From Bradyrhizobium sacchari (lineage in GTDB: Bacteria; Pseudomonadota; Alphaproteobacteria; Rhizobiales; Xanthobacteraceae): a stretch of 64,000 bases of DNA. Made by a program: the position numbers and the translations under genes. Below, piece by piece: positions 33,215 through 41,638 of the stretch. The stretch spans positions 131,123 through 195,122 of the forward strand of contig NZ_LWIG01000069.1 in NCBI RefSeq assembly GCF_002068095.1, given 5' to 3'. The notes below the pieces were generated by a model, which did no database searches, was not told where the DNA came from, and worked only from the letters and a program-made list of their open reading frames with translations. Numbering within the stretch: position 1 is the stretch's first letter; every line of letters starts with the position of its first letter.

Positions 33215-34360
33215 TCACAACGACCGCGCGATCAGCAGCTTCATGATCTCGTTGGTGCCGCCATAGATCTTCTGGATGCGGGAATCGATGAAGATGCGCG
33301 AGATCGGATATTCCTGCATGTAGCCGTAGCCGCCGAACAGCTGGAGGCATTCATCGGCGGTCTGGACCTGCTTGTCCGAGCACCAGTATTTCGCCATCGA
33401 CGCCGTCACGGTGTCGAGATCTTTCGCGACCAGGCGCTCGATGCACCAGTCGACGAAGACGCGCGCGATCATCGCCTCGGTCTTGCGCTCGGCGAGCGTG
33501 AAGGCGGTGTTCTGGAAGTCAAGCAGCGGCTTGCCGAATGCCTTGCGCTCCTTGGCGTACTCGGTGGTGAGTTTTACGGCGCGCTCCATCGAAGCGACGG
33601 CGCCGACCGCCAGCGCAAGCCGCTCCTGCGGCAATTGCTGCATCAGCTGGACAAAACCCTGGCCCTCTTCCTTGCCGAGCAGGTTTTCCGGCGGGACCGT
33701 GACATTGTCGAAGAACAGCTCCGACGTGTCGGAGGCGTGCAGGCCGATCTTGTCGAGGTTGCGTCCGCGCTTGTAGCCGTCGGCGCCCGCGGTCTCGACC
33801 ACGATCAGTGAAATGCCTTTTGCGCCGGCCTCGCCGGTACGCGCGACCACGATGACGAGATCGGCGGCCTGGCCGTTGGTAATAAAAGTCTTCTGGCCGT
33901 TGATGACGTAGGAATTGCCCTGCTTCTTCGCGGTGGTCTTGACGGCCTGAAGGTCCGAGCCGGTGCCGGGTTCGGTCATGGCGATGGCGCCGACCATCTC
34001 TCCGCTCGCCATCTTCGGCAGCCAGCGCTGCTTCTGCTCCTCCGAGCCGTAATTGAGGATGTAGTGCGCGACGATGGCGCTGTGCACGGACACGCCGGTC
34101 GTCAGCTCCGGCACCGTGCTCTCGAGATCGTCGAGCACCGCCGCGTCATAGGCGAAGGTCGCGCCCAGACCGCCATATTCCTCCGGCACGCTCGCGAGCA
34201 GCGCGCCCATCTCGCCGAGCCCGCGCCAGGCGAAGCGATCGACCATCTTCTGCTCGCGCCATTTTTCGGCATGCGGCGCCAGGTCCTTGGCAAGATATTT
34301 CCGGAACTGGTCGCGGAAGACGTCGAGCTCTTCGGTCATCCAGGAGGAGCGGTAGGACAT
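33215..34360 (-). CDS. Acyl-CoA dehydrogenase
   Basis: 381 residues, full-length homotetrameric-type acyl-CoA dehydrogenase. Seen are GAIAMTEPGTGSDL (about 121-134), FITNGQAADLVIVVAR, the QERLALAVGAVA helix, and C-terminal SRIQKIYGGTNEIMKLLIAR with the catalytic glutamate near 372. FAD-dependent alpha,beta-desaturation of acyl-CoA. Stands alone: convergent with the LysR gene and 135 bp downstream of an SDR gene on the same strand. Confidence 0.94.
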   Translation of the reverse strand: MSYRSSWMTEELDVFRDQFRKYLAKDLAPHAEKWREQKMVDRFAWRGLGEMGALLASVPEEYGGLGATFAYDAAVLDDLESTVPELTTGVSVHSAIVAHYILNYGSEEQKQRWLPKMASGEMVGAIAMTEPGTGSDLQAVKTTAKKQGNSYVINGQKTFITNGQAADLVIVVARTGEAGAKGISLIVVETAGADGYKRGRNLDKIGLHASDTSELFFDNVTVPPENLLGKEEGQGFVQLMQQLPQERLALAVGAVASMERAVKLTTEYAKERKAFGKPLLDFQNTAFTLAERKTEAMIARVFVDWCIERLVAKDLDTVTASMAKYWCSDKQVQTADECLQLFGGYGYMQEYPISRIFIDSRIQKIYGGTNEIMKLLIARSL

Positions 34361-34495
34361 GGCGGCCTCGATCGTTGCTGGCGATGTGCCCGCTCAGCCG
34401 TGCCACAAGGCCGGATGCGGGCGCAAGCCCGCCGCCTTGCTACGCCCGCTGAAGCTGCCAATGATTGTGTCTTGAGGCTGCGCCCGGCCGATGCC

Positions 34496-35440
34496 CTATC
34501 CCGCCTGCGCGGTTTTGCCGCCGTCGACGACGAACTGCCCGCCAGTCGTGTAGGGGTGATCATCCGAGGCGAGCGCCAGCGCGAAGGCCGCGATCTCCTC
34601 CGCAGTCGCCACCCGCTGCATCCCCGGCACGTGGCTCTTGGCCCATTGCGCGATCGCCACGTGCCAGGCTGCATCGGGGAGATTTTCCATGCCGGCGAGC
34701 CTGCGGATGAACGGCGTGTCCGTGGTGCCGGGGATCAGCGTGTTGATGCGGATGCCGTGCTGGGCATATTCGAGCGCCGCGGCCTGGACCATGCCGACAA
34801 GCCCGCGCTTGGCCGCGGAATAGGCAGAGCGCTTCGCCGTCGTGGCGATGGCGTTGGATGACGAGGTGACGACGATCGATCCACCCTTCTGCATCATGTG
34901 TGGAATCTGGTACTTCATCGACAGGAACACGCCGCGCAGATCGGTATTGATCACGTCGTCGAATTCGGCTGCGCTGTACTGATGCAGCGGCTTTTCGATG
35001 GAGATCCCGGCATTGTTGAAAGCGACGTCGAGGCGGCCATGAAGATCGATCGTCTTGTCGACCAGGGCCTTGACCTCCGCCTCGTTGCGGACGTCGGCCC
35101 GGACGAACGCCGCATCGCCCCCGCCCGCCTTGATCTCGTCCTCCACCTTCGCCCCGCGCTCGACGTTGCGCCCGCAGAACACGACCTTGCCGCCTTCGGC
35201 GGCGAACATTACCGCGGCGGCGCGGCCGATGCCGGAGGTGCCGCCCGTCACGATGATGACCTTGTCGGTGAAACGCTGGCGGCCACTCGGCTTCTGCTGC
35301 GGCAGCGCCGCGCCCTGACCGAGCGCCACGCCGCCGACGAGGCCGCCGACCGCACTTGCCAGCATGCCCAGCATGGCGCCGCCGACCAGATGGCGCCGTT
35401 TCAACGGGGAGGCCATGGTGCTATGCTCAGTTTCGGTCAT
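34496..35440 (-). CDS. SDR family oxidoreductase with N-terminal export-like segment
   Basis: 314 residues. After an unusual 60-residue N-terminus with KRRHLVGGAMLGMLASAVGG (Tat-like or membrane anchor), the SDR core follows: VTGGTSGIGRA (about 64-74), NNAG (about 142), VVTSSSNA with the catalytic Ser, YSAAKRG with Tyr/Lys (about 205-211), and a C-terminal TTGGQFVVDGG. Ribosome-binding GGAG precedes the ATG. Exported SDRs are uncommon. It is divergent from a TetR gene across a gap carrying tandem operator-like repeats, so it is probably TetR controlled. Confidence 0.9.
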   Translation of the reverse strand: MTETEHSTMASPLKRRHLVGGAMLGMLASAVGGLVGGVALGQGAALPQQKPSGRQRFTDKVIIVTGGTSGIGRAAAVMFAAEGGKVVFCGRNVERGAKVEDEIKAGGGDAAFVRADVRNEAEVKALVDKTIDLHGRLDVAFNNAGISIEKPLHQYSAAEFDDVINTDLRGVFLSMKYQIPHMMQKGGSIVVTSSSNAIATTAKRSAYSAAKRGLVGMVQAAALEYAQHGIRINTLIPGTTDTPFIRRLAGMENLPDAAWHVAIAQWAKSHVPGMQRVATAEEIAAFALALASDDHPYTTGGQFVVDGGKTAQAG

Positions 35441-35458
35441 TTCGAACTCCGGGCCGGT

Positions 35459-35511
35459 CTATCTAAACAGTGTTAAGTTAGATAGCCCTCAATCTGAACA
35501 GTGTCAAGTTA
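35459..35511. promoter_or_regulatory. Operator-like repeats between SDR and TetR genes
   Basis: A 15-bp motif occurs twice in the same orientation, 31 bp apart (about three helical turns): AACAGTGTTAAGTTA (35466-35480) and AACAGTGTCAAGTTA (35497-35511), one mismatch. The first copy also sits inside an inverted repeat CTATCTAA (35459-35466) / TTAGATAG (35478-35485). The second copy ends 3 bp before the tetR ATG, so binding would block tetR expression and probably the SDR promoter too. Confidence 0.7.
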
Positions 35512-35514
35512 CGC

Positions 35515-36171
35515 ATGACGAAACCGATCGCGCCCGCGCGCGCCAAGCCGAGCCACAAGGTTCCGAAGCCGGAAGCCGGCTATCATCATGGTGAGCTTCA
35601 GGAAGCCCTGATTGCGGCCAGCGAGGCCATTCTCGCCGAGCACGGCGCCGAAGGTTTCACCTTGCGCGAGGCTGCCCGCCGGGCCGGCGTGTCGCCGGCC
35701 GCGCCGTCGCATCATTTCGGCAATGCGCAGGGGCTTTTGACCGAGGTGGCGATCCGCGGCTATGCCGCGCTTGCCGACGCGCTGCGGGAGGCTGCGTCCC
35801 GCAAGCAGGATGCGCGCGAAAAACTCCTCGCTCAAGGCCTGGCCTATGTCGAATTCGCGCTGAAGCATCCCGGCCGCTTTCAGATGATGTTTGCCAACAA
35901 GCGCCTCGTCGCGGACGATCCGCGTCTCGGGCAGGCGAGCAGGGCGGCCGGCCGCGAGTTCGAGATCATCATCGCCGAGCTTGTCGGCGGGACGCCGAGG
36001 CAAGCGAAGACCGCGGCCGCGGCCGCCTGGTCCACCGTTCACGGCTTCGCGAAGCTTGCCCTCGAAGATAAGTTCGGCTCAGTGAACAGCGAAGCCGGAT
36101 ACCGCGAGATCATGGCGAGGCTCAATCACGTCCTGAACTATCTTTGGCCGGCGAGCAGCGCGCGTCGCTAA
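35515..36171 (+). CDS. TetR family transcriptional regulator
   Basis: 218 residues. The N-terminal HTH covers about residues 24-70 (LIAASEAILAEHGAEGFTLR, then AARRAGVSPAAPSHHFGN), and a C-terminal TetR_C-type (WHG-like) ligand domain contains FMMFANKRL-like packing (RFQMMFANKRL). No ribosome-binding site is obvious because the operator-like repeat abuts the start codon. Divergent from the SDR gene, which it probably represses along with itself. Confidence 0.9.
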   Translation: MTKPIAPARAKPSHKVPKPEAGYHHGELQEALIAASEAILAEHGAEGFTLREAARRAGVSPAAPSHHFGNAQGLLTEVAIRGYAALADALREAASRKQDAREKLLAQGLAYVEFALKHPGRFQMMFANKRLVADDPRLGQASRAAGREFEIIIAELVGGTPRQAKTAAAAAWSTVHGFAKLALEDKFGSVNSEAGYREIMARLNHVLNYLWPASSARR

Positions 36172-36196
36172 ATCCAGATCGAGGGTTGAACGGGTC

Positions 36197-36874
36197 ATGA
36201 CAGCCAAGGCGACCGAGCTCAAGCTCGACATCGAACGCATCGGCACGGTCTCCGCGATCCTGACGCAGCCGGCCCATGCGCGCGCCTGCTACGTGCTGGC
36301 GCACGGCGCGGGTGCTGACATGCGGCATGCCTTCATGGCGAAGGTCGCGGTGGGCCTCGCCGAGCGCGGCATTGCGACGTTCCGCTTCAATTTTCCCTAC
36401 ATGGAAGAGAAGAAGGGCCGCCCCGACCAGCCGGCCGTCGCGCATGCCGCCATCCGCGCGGCTGTCGCGGAGGCGGCGCGACAGTGCCTCGGTGTGAGGC
36501 TCATTGCCGGCGGAAAATCGTTTGGCGGGCGCATGACCTCGCAGGCGCAGTCCAAGGCGCCACTGCCTGGCGTGAAGGGGCTCGCCTTCCTCGGCTTTCC
36601 CCTGCATGCCGCCAAGAAGCCGTCATCCGAACGCGCCGAGCACCTCGCCAGCATCGCGATCCCCATGCTGTTCCTGCAAGGCACGCGCGACGACCTTGCC
36701 GATCTCGGCCATCTCAAGCCTGTCATCGCGGCGCTCGGCGCGAAGGCGACGCTGCATGAGATCGAAGGCGGCGATCACTCCTTCGCGGTGCTGAAGAAGT
36801 CCGGCCGCAGCAATGACGAGGCGCTCGCAGAAGTGCTGGATGTGCTCGTCGCCTGGATCGACCAGCTCGCCTGA
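36197..36874 (+). CDS. Alpha/beta-hydrolase (KANL3/Tex30-like) family protein
   Basis: 225 residues. The core matches the KANL3/Tex30 alpha/beta-hydrolase-like family: VLAHGAGADMRHAFM (about 33-47), FRFNFPYMEEKKG, nucleophile-elbow-like AGGKSFGGRM (about 103-112), an acid-strand region FLQGTRDDLAD and HEIEGGDHSFAVL with His near 193. The reaction is unknown. It follows tetR by 25 bp on the same strand. Confidence 0.87.
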   Translation: MTAKATELKLDIERIGTVSAILTQPAHARACYVLAHGAGADMRHAFMAKVAVGLAERGIATFRFNFPYMEEKKGRPDQPAVAHAAIRAAVAEAARQCLGVRLIAGGKSFGGRMTSQAQSKAPLPGVKGLAFLGFPLHAAKKPSSERAEHLASIAIPMLFLQGTRDDLADLGHLKPVIAALGAKATLHEIEGGDHSFAVLKKSGRSNDEALAEVLDVLVAWIDQLA

Positions 36875-36879
36875 GGCGC

Positions 36880-36929
36880 GAGCATGATCCGGAAAAGTGC
36901 GCAGCGGTTTTCCGAGAAGATCATGCTCG
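36880..36929. repeat. Palindromic intergenic repeat, family E copy 2
   Basis: GAGCATGATCCGGAAAAGTG, then CGCAGCGGTTTTCCGAGAAG, then ATCATGCTC. Same family as 27810-27860, in the opposite orientation. Lies at the convergent junction of the hydrolase and the ketopantoate-reductase homologue. Confidence 0.85.
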
Positions 36930-36953
36930 AAAAGACAACCTGAAGCGCGCGCT

Positions 36954-37928
36954 TCACGCCGAATAAAGCCCCTTGTCGCGCGCCTTCTGGATCGCGAGCG
37001 CAGCGATCAGATCGAGCGTCGGCGTCGACAGGCCGGCGGTGCGCGCGAAGGCGGCGGGGGCCTTCACCAGCACGTCGATCTCCATGGCGCGGCCGAGCTC
37101 GTAATCCTGCAGCAGCGATGGCTTGTGGTTGGGAGCGGGACCACTGCGGCTGACGCGCTTGACCTCGGGGATGAAGTGCTGGGCGATGTCGTTGGCCTCG
37201 TTCAGCATGCGTGGAATGACTTCGGTAAAGGCCGGGTCATCGCGCACCGCGCGTGCGGTCTGGCCGGTGAGCAGGCACAGCACCGACAGCGACATGTTGG
37301 TCAGCAGTTTTGACCAGATCGCCTCGCGGATTTCGGCCACTGGCGGCGATTCCAGCCGCGCGTCGTTGAAGACGTTGCGGAGCTTTGTGATGCGCTCGCA
37401 ATTGCGATCGTCGCATTCGCCGATCAGCAGGCGGTTGCGATCCGGCGTCAGGTTCTGCACGACACCGGGCGCGGTCACCTCGTTGGACGAGAAGATGACC
37501 CCGCCGATGATCCGCTCCTTCGGTATGCAGGCGCGCAGGCGGCCTCCGGGATCGAGGAACGAAATGTCCGGCGGTGTCGGATGCCGCGGCGGCAGGCCGA
37601 TGCCATACCACCAGGGAATACCATTCTGCGCGAACACGATGGCGGTATCGTCCTGCAGTAGCGGCTTGATGCTGGAGACCAGGCCCGTCAGCGCGGTTGC
37701 CTTCAGCGTGGAAATCACGACGTCCTGCGGGCCGAGCTGGGCCGGATCCCCCGACGCGTTCACCTTGGCGCTCACCTCGGAATCGCCAACCCGCAGCTTG
37801 AGGCCGTTCGCGCGCACCGCTTCCAGATGCGCGCCGCGCATCACGCATGAGACCTCATGGCCGCCGCGTGCCAGCCGTACCGCAATGTGGCTGCCGACCG
37901 CGCCCGCGCCGAAAATGCAGATGCGCAT
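36954..37928 (-). CDS. Ketopantoate reductase family protein (second copy)
   Basis: 324 residues from ATG 37928. Rossmann motif ICIFGAGAVGSHIAVRLARG at the N-terminus, substrate-region FAQNGIPWWYG (about 108-118) and catalytic lysine in EAIWSKLLTNMSLSVL (about 196-211), with an ApbA_C domain after it. The NGIPWWY segment differs from pantothenate-pathway PanE, and the paralogue at 23335-24336 is more PanE-like, so this one may reduce another 2-oxo acid. Divergent from the enoyl-CoA hydratase at 38084. Confidence 0.87.
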   Translation of the reverse strand: MRICIFGAGAVGSHIAVRLARGGHEVSCVMRGAHLEAVRANGLKLRVGDSEVSAKVNASGDPAQLGPQDVVISTLKATALTGLVSSIKPLLQDDTAIVFAQNGIPWWYGIGLPPRHPTPPDISFLDPGGRLRACIPKERIIGGVIFSSNEVTAPGVVQNLTPDRNRLLIGECDDRNCERITKLRNVFNDARLESPPVAEIREAIWSKLLTNMSLSVLCLLTGQTARAVRDDPAFTEVIPRMLNEANDIAQHFIPEVKRVSRSGPAPNHKPSLLQDYELGRAMEIDVLVKAPAAFARTAGLSTPTLDLIAALAIQKARDKGLYSA

Positions 37929-38083
37929 GTATGTCCTGTCCCTGATCCCATGGTGCCGCCCGAAAGACAGCATGACACAAGCCGCCATGCGATGGACGCG
38001 GCCGCCCTACGCCGGAAAGATATGGATCAAGGTGCGCGGCCTCGGCCATAGTGCGCGGCAAACAAACGATCGGAGGATCGCCG

Positions 38084-38887
38084 ATGACTGCCAGCCCCGT
38101 CCTGTGGAGCCTCGATGAACGCGGGGTTGCAACCGTCACGTTGAACCGGCCGGAGGTCAACAATGCCTATGACGGCGCGCTGATATCAGGCGTGCTCGCG
38201 GCCATGGACGATCTGGCCAAGAAGCCGGCCTTGCGGGTCGTCGTTCTCAGAGGCAACGGCAGGCATTTCCAGGCCGGTGCCGACCTCAAATGGATCAACG
38301 GCGTGCGGCCGCAATCGGCCGAGGCCAACGAAGCGGCCTCGCGGGCGACCTTCGAGGCCGTGCAGCGGCTCAACACCTTGCCCATCCCGACGGTCGCGCT
38401 GGTGCAGGGCGGCTGCTTCGGCGGCGGCACCGGCGTGATCGCGGCCTGCGACGTCGTGATTGCCGCGGATAACGCCCTGTTCTCCATCACCGAGGTGCGC
38501 TGGGGCCTGACCGCCGCGATCATCATTCCGCAGCTCTGCGACGCCATCGGTGTACGGCAAGTCCGCCGCTACGCGCTCACCGGCGAGCGCTTCGGCGCCG
38601 AGGACGCTCGCCGCATCGGCCTCGTCCATGAGGTGGTGCCGCTCGCCGATCTCGAGGCCGCAGGAGCCAAGGTGGTCGAGCAACTGCTTGCCAACGGGCC
38701 GGGGGCGATGGCCGAGACCAAGAAGCTCGCGCTGGAAAGTTCGTTCGGCGGCATGGCAGTGGACGATGCCGCCTATCAGCGGCTCGTGCAGCTGCATTCG
38801 CTCAAGCGCCAGAGCGCGGAAGCGGCGGAGGGGCTGGCCTCGTTCGCCGAGAAGCGGGCGGCGAAGTGGAGCGGCGGGAAAGGTTGA
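38084..38887 (+). CDS. Enoyl-CoA hydratase/isomerase family protein
   Basis: 267 residues. Crotonase motifs GRHFQAGADLKWI (about 57-69) and LVQGGCFGGGTGVIAACDVV (about 106-125), ITEVRWGLTAAIIIPQL with the glutamate region (about 133-149), and C-terminal SFAEKRAAKWSG. The GADL-KWI and GCFGGG pattern is seen in methylglutaconyl-CoA hydratase-like enzymes, so leucine or isoprenoid catabolism is possible. Start ATG preceded by GGAGGATC. Confidence 0.9.
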   Translation: MTASPVLWSLDERGVATVTLNRPEVNNAYDGALISGVLAAMDDLAKKPALRVVVLRGNGRHFQAGADLKWINGVRPQSAEANEAASRATFEAVQRLNTLPIPTVALVQGGCFGGGTGVIAACDVVIAADNALFSITEVRWGLTAAIIIPQLCDAIGVRQVRRYALTGERFGAEDARRIGLVHEVVPLADLEAAGAKVVEQLLANGPGAMAETKKLALESSFGGMAVDDAAYQRLVQLHSLKRQSAEAAEGLASFAEKRAAKWSGGKG

Positions 38888-38890
38888 GCG

Positions 38891-39163
38891 TCAGCAGCCG
38901 CGGCAGATGTTGTTGATGCTGCGATAGACGGCGTCGTCGTCCTGCCGCATCTGGCGCAGGGTTTCGAGCGTCGTGCTCTCGGCGGCCGGCGCGGCCGGCT
39001 TGCGCTTCGCCGCGAGCTCGTCCTCCTGCCGCTTGTAGCAGGCTTCGCGATCGGGCTTGGCCTGGATGAAGCGGCAGTTCTGCTCCAGGGCCAAGGCGGC
39101 GGTGGTTGAGATCGCGAGCGAGATCAGGGCGGCGAACGCGTATTTCACGAATGTTGAATCCAT
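38891..39163 (-). CDS. Small secreted Cys-containing hypothetical protein
   Basis: 90 residues with a signal peptide (FAALISLAISTTAALA, cleavage near residue 26). The mature part holds C30, C44 and a C-terminal ICRGC pair, so two disulfides are possible, and an Ala/Lys-rich middle. It converges with the enoyl-CoA hydratase (3-bp gap). The family is unknown to me; small periplasmic proteins of this build are frequent in Bradyrhizobium. Confidence 0.72.
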   Translation of the reverse strand: MDSTFVKYAFAALISLAISTTAALALEQNCRFIQAKPDREACYKRQEDELAAKRKPAAPAAESTTLETLRQMRQDDDAVYRSINNICRGC

Positions 39164-39265
39164 GGCGGCCCTTCTCTCAGGTCTGTCACGCGAGAGCAAT
39201 TGCGATGTTGCGACAGGTGCCCGACACGGCGCGCACCGCGTGGCCCGTCTCACAGTTGACACGGC

Positions 39266-40131
39266 CTACAGCGACGGCGCCAGTGACGTTTTCAGCAGCG
39301 TCAGCAACGCCTGCACCGCAGCGGCGTTGCGCCGCCGCTCGGGGATTGCGGCCTTCACCCACAATTCCGGAATGGGGAAGTCGCGCAGCACCGGCTTCAG
39401 CGTGCCGTCACGCAAGGCATCCGCGACCAGATAATGCGACGTCAGCGTGATGCCGTTGCCGGCGATCGCGCTGCGTTGGACGAAAGCAGCGGGCTGACCT
39501 GGATGCTGATGCGGCCGCGCGGTCCGTCGAAGACCCATTCCGGGCCGGTGGGCATGAAGCTGAGGCAGCGATGCTCGACGAGGTCGCGCGGATGCTTCGG
39601 CGTTCCGTGCTTCTTCAAGTAAGCGGGCGAGGCGCAGAGCAGTCGCTTCAGCGGACACAGCGGTTCGTCGACCACGCCGCCGAACGAATGCGGGAAGGCC
39701 CCGATGGCGATGTCGAAGCCTTCGGTGACGGGATCGACCGGGCGGTCGATCAGCACGATCTCGAGCTTTAATTTCGGGTTCTGGGTCTGGAACGCGCTGA
39801 AGGCGTCGGCGAGCCGTGCCACCGTCAGCGAGGTCGGCGCCTTGATGCGGAGGTGATCGACCAGATCGTGGCCCTTCTCGCCCATGCGCGAGAGCAGGTC
39901 GGTGGCATCGGTGACGACGCCGCGCGCGCGATGCACGTAGCGCTGGCCGGCCTCGGTGAGACGCAATTGCCGGGTCGAGCGGTGAAACAGCGGCGTGCCG
40001 ATCCGGGCCTCCAGCTGCGTGACGCGCTTGGCCACGACCGAGGTCGAGACGTTGAGCTTGCGTGCCGCGGCGGAGAAGCCGGCGGCATCGGCGGTGGCGA
40101 GGAAGGCCTGGAGGTTCACGAGGATGTCCAT
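39266..40131 (-). pseudogene. LysR family regulator, frameshifted
   Basis: The first part (from ATG 40131) encodes an intact winged helix (LVNLQAFLATADAAGFSAAA) and most of the effector domain up to about residue 217 (ISIQVSPLLSSN). The natural continuation (RSAIAGNGITLTSHYLVADA through the C-terminal helix) is in another frame ending at 39266. The break is near 39472-39477. A net 3n+1 loss fits: after SSN the usual linker of about five residues is also missing. The original frame stops at 39442. Divergent from the FAD oxidoreductase it probably once regulated. A sequencing error cannot be excluded. Confidence 0.85.
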
Positions 40132-40242
40132 TTCAACCTTTCTCGATTCGCGAAAACTGATCGCGTATTTTGGTGGATTGTAGCCCGACCTGCGTTAATT
40201 CATAGTCGCCCGCAAGCAAGAGATTTCGGGAAGGGACGCGCC

Positions 40243-41607
40243 ATGCGGGCCACGACGATCGAAGAACCAGCGCGCCAAGTGCCGCTCTACGGCGAATATG
40301 AAGTCGTGGTGCTCGGCGGCGGCCCCGCCGGCATCATCGCGGCCGCCTCCGCGGCGCGCGCGGGGCGGAAGACCCTGCTGATCGAGCGCTACGGCTTCCT
40401 CGGCGGCATGGGCACCGCGGCCGGCGTCACCAATTTCTGCGGCCTGCACGGCAACGTCTACGGCAAGGCGCACCGGCTGGTGCAGGGCATGGCATCCGAG
40501 CTCCTGGCGCGGATCGATCTTCTCAACGGCCTCAACACACCGCACCTGATCCTCGGCAAGGTGTTTGCCCAGGCCTACGACACCGCGGCCTACAAGATCG
40601 CGGCCGACGGGCTGCTCGCGAGCCACAAGGTGCACATCCTCTTCCATGCCCTCGGCGCCGGCGTGGTGATGGGCGACAACAGGCGCATCGATGCGCTGCT
40701 GGTCGAAACCAAGGCCGGCCGGCAGGCGGTGCGCGCCGAGATCTTCATCGATTGCTCCGGTGACGGCGATCTCGCGGTCTGGGCCGGTGCGCCTTATGAG
40801 ATCGGCGACGAGCACGGCCATCCGCTTTATCCGTCGATGATGCTCCGTCTCAACGGCATCGATCCGGAGCAGGCGGGCGAGGCCTGGCGCACCATTCCGC
40901 AACTGATGGAAAAAGCGCTTGCCGCCGGCACGCACACATTCCCGCGCAAGAGCGCGATCGTGCGGCCGCAGAAGTCCGGCATCGAATGGCGCGTGAACTT
41001 TACGCAAGTGGCGCGCGAGGACGGCCACGCCATCAACGGTGTCGAGCCCGACGATCTCACCCGTGGCGAGATCGAGGGCCGCAAGCAGGCGCTCGCCGCG
41101 TTTGAATTCCTGCGCACCGTGCCCGGGTTCGAGAAGTCCTACATCGTCGATCTGCCGCCGCAGCTCGGCATCCGCGAGACCCGCCGCATCAGGGGCGGCT
41201 ATCAGCTCAGCGGCGAGGACGTGCTCGGCTGCGCCTCGTTCGAGGATTCCATCGGTGTCAACGGCTGGCCGATCGAGGCCCATGTTCCCGGTGACGTCGT
41301 CTTCACCTTTCCGCCAATCCCGGAATCCCGCGGCTACAACGAGCTGCCGTACCGGATGCTGGTGCCCGAGGGCGTGGACAATCTGCTGGTCGCCGGCCGC
41401 TGCGCCTCGATGACCCACGAGGGCCAGTCGGCGGCACGGGTCTCTGGTGCCTGTTTCGCGATGGGCGAGGCGGCCGGTTCCGCCGCCGCATTGGCGCTCT
41501 CCGGAAACCGGCTTCCCCGCGAAATCCCCATTGAAAAATTGCAGGAAACGTTGAAACAACAGGGCGCCTTCATCGGGCGGGACCAGGCGGTGCCCGAAGG
41601 CCTGTAA
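40243..41607 (+). CDS. FAD-dependent oxidoreductase
   Basis: 454 residues. N-terminal FAD-binding motif VVVLGGGPAGIIAAASAARA (about 17-36) and the FAD_oxidored signature ERYGFLGGMGTAAGVTNFCG; mid-domain FIDCSGDGDLAVWAGAPYEI (about 168-187), and C-terminal FAD-closing LLVAGRCASMTHEGQSAAR (about 385-403). The family includes succinate-dehydrogenase-like flavoproteins of uncertain substrate. The ATG follows GGGAAGGG. It is followed after 31 bp by an ABC importer binding protein, so it may modify the imported compound. Divergent from the broken LysR. Confidence 0.88.
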   Translation: MRATTIEEPARQVPLYGEYEVVVLGGGPAGIIAAASAARAGRKTLLIERYGFLGGMGTAAGVTNFCGLHGNVYGKAHRLVQGMASELLARIDLLNGLNTPHLILGKVFAQAYDTAAYKIAADGLLASHKVHILFHALGAGVVMGDNRRIDALLVETKAGRQAVRAEIFIDCSGDGDLAVWAGAPYEIGDEHGHPLYPSMMLRLNGIDPEQAGEAWRTIPQLMEKALAAGTHTFPRKSAIVRPQKSGIEWRVNFTQVAREDGHAINGVEPDDLTRGEIEGRKQALAAFEFLRTVPGFEKSYIVDLPPQLGIRETRRIRGGYQLSGEDVLGCASFEDSIGVNGWPIEAHVPGDVVFTFPPIPESRGYNELPYRMLVPEGVDNLLVAGRCASMTHEGQSAARVSGACFAMGEAAGSAAALALSGNRLPREIPIEKLQETLKQQGAFIGRDQAVPEGL

Positions 41608-41638
41608 CGAACTGCAAGACAACACGAGAGGAAACGGG

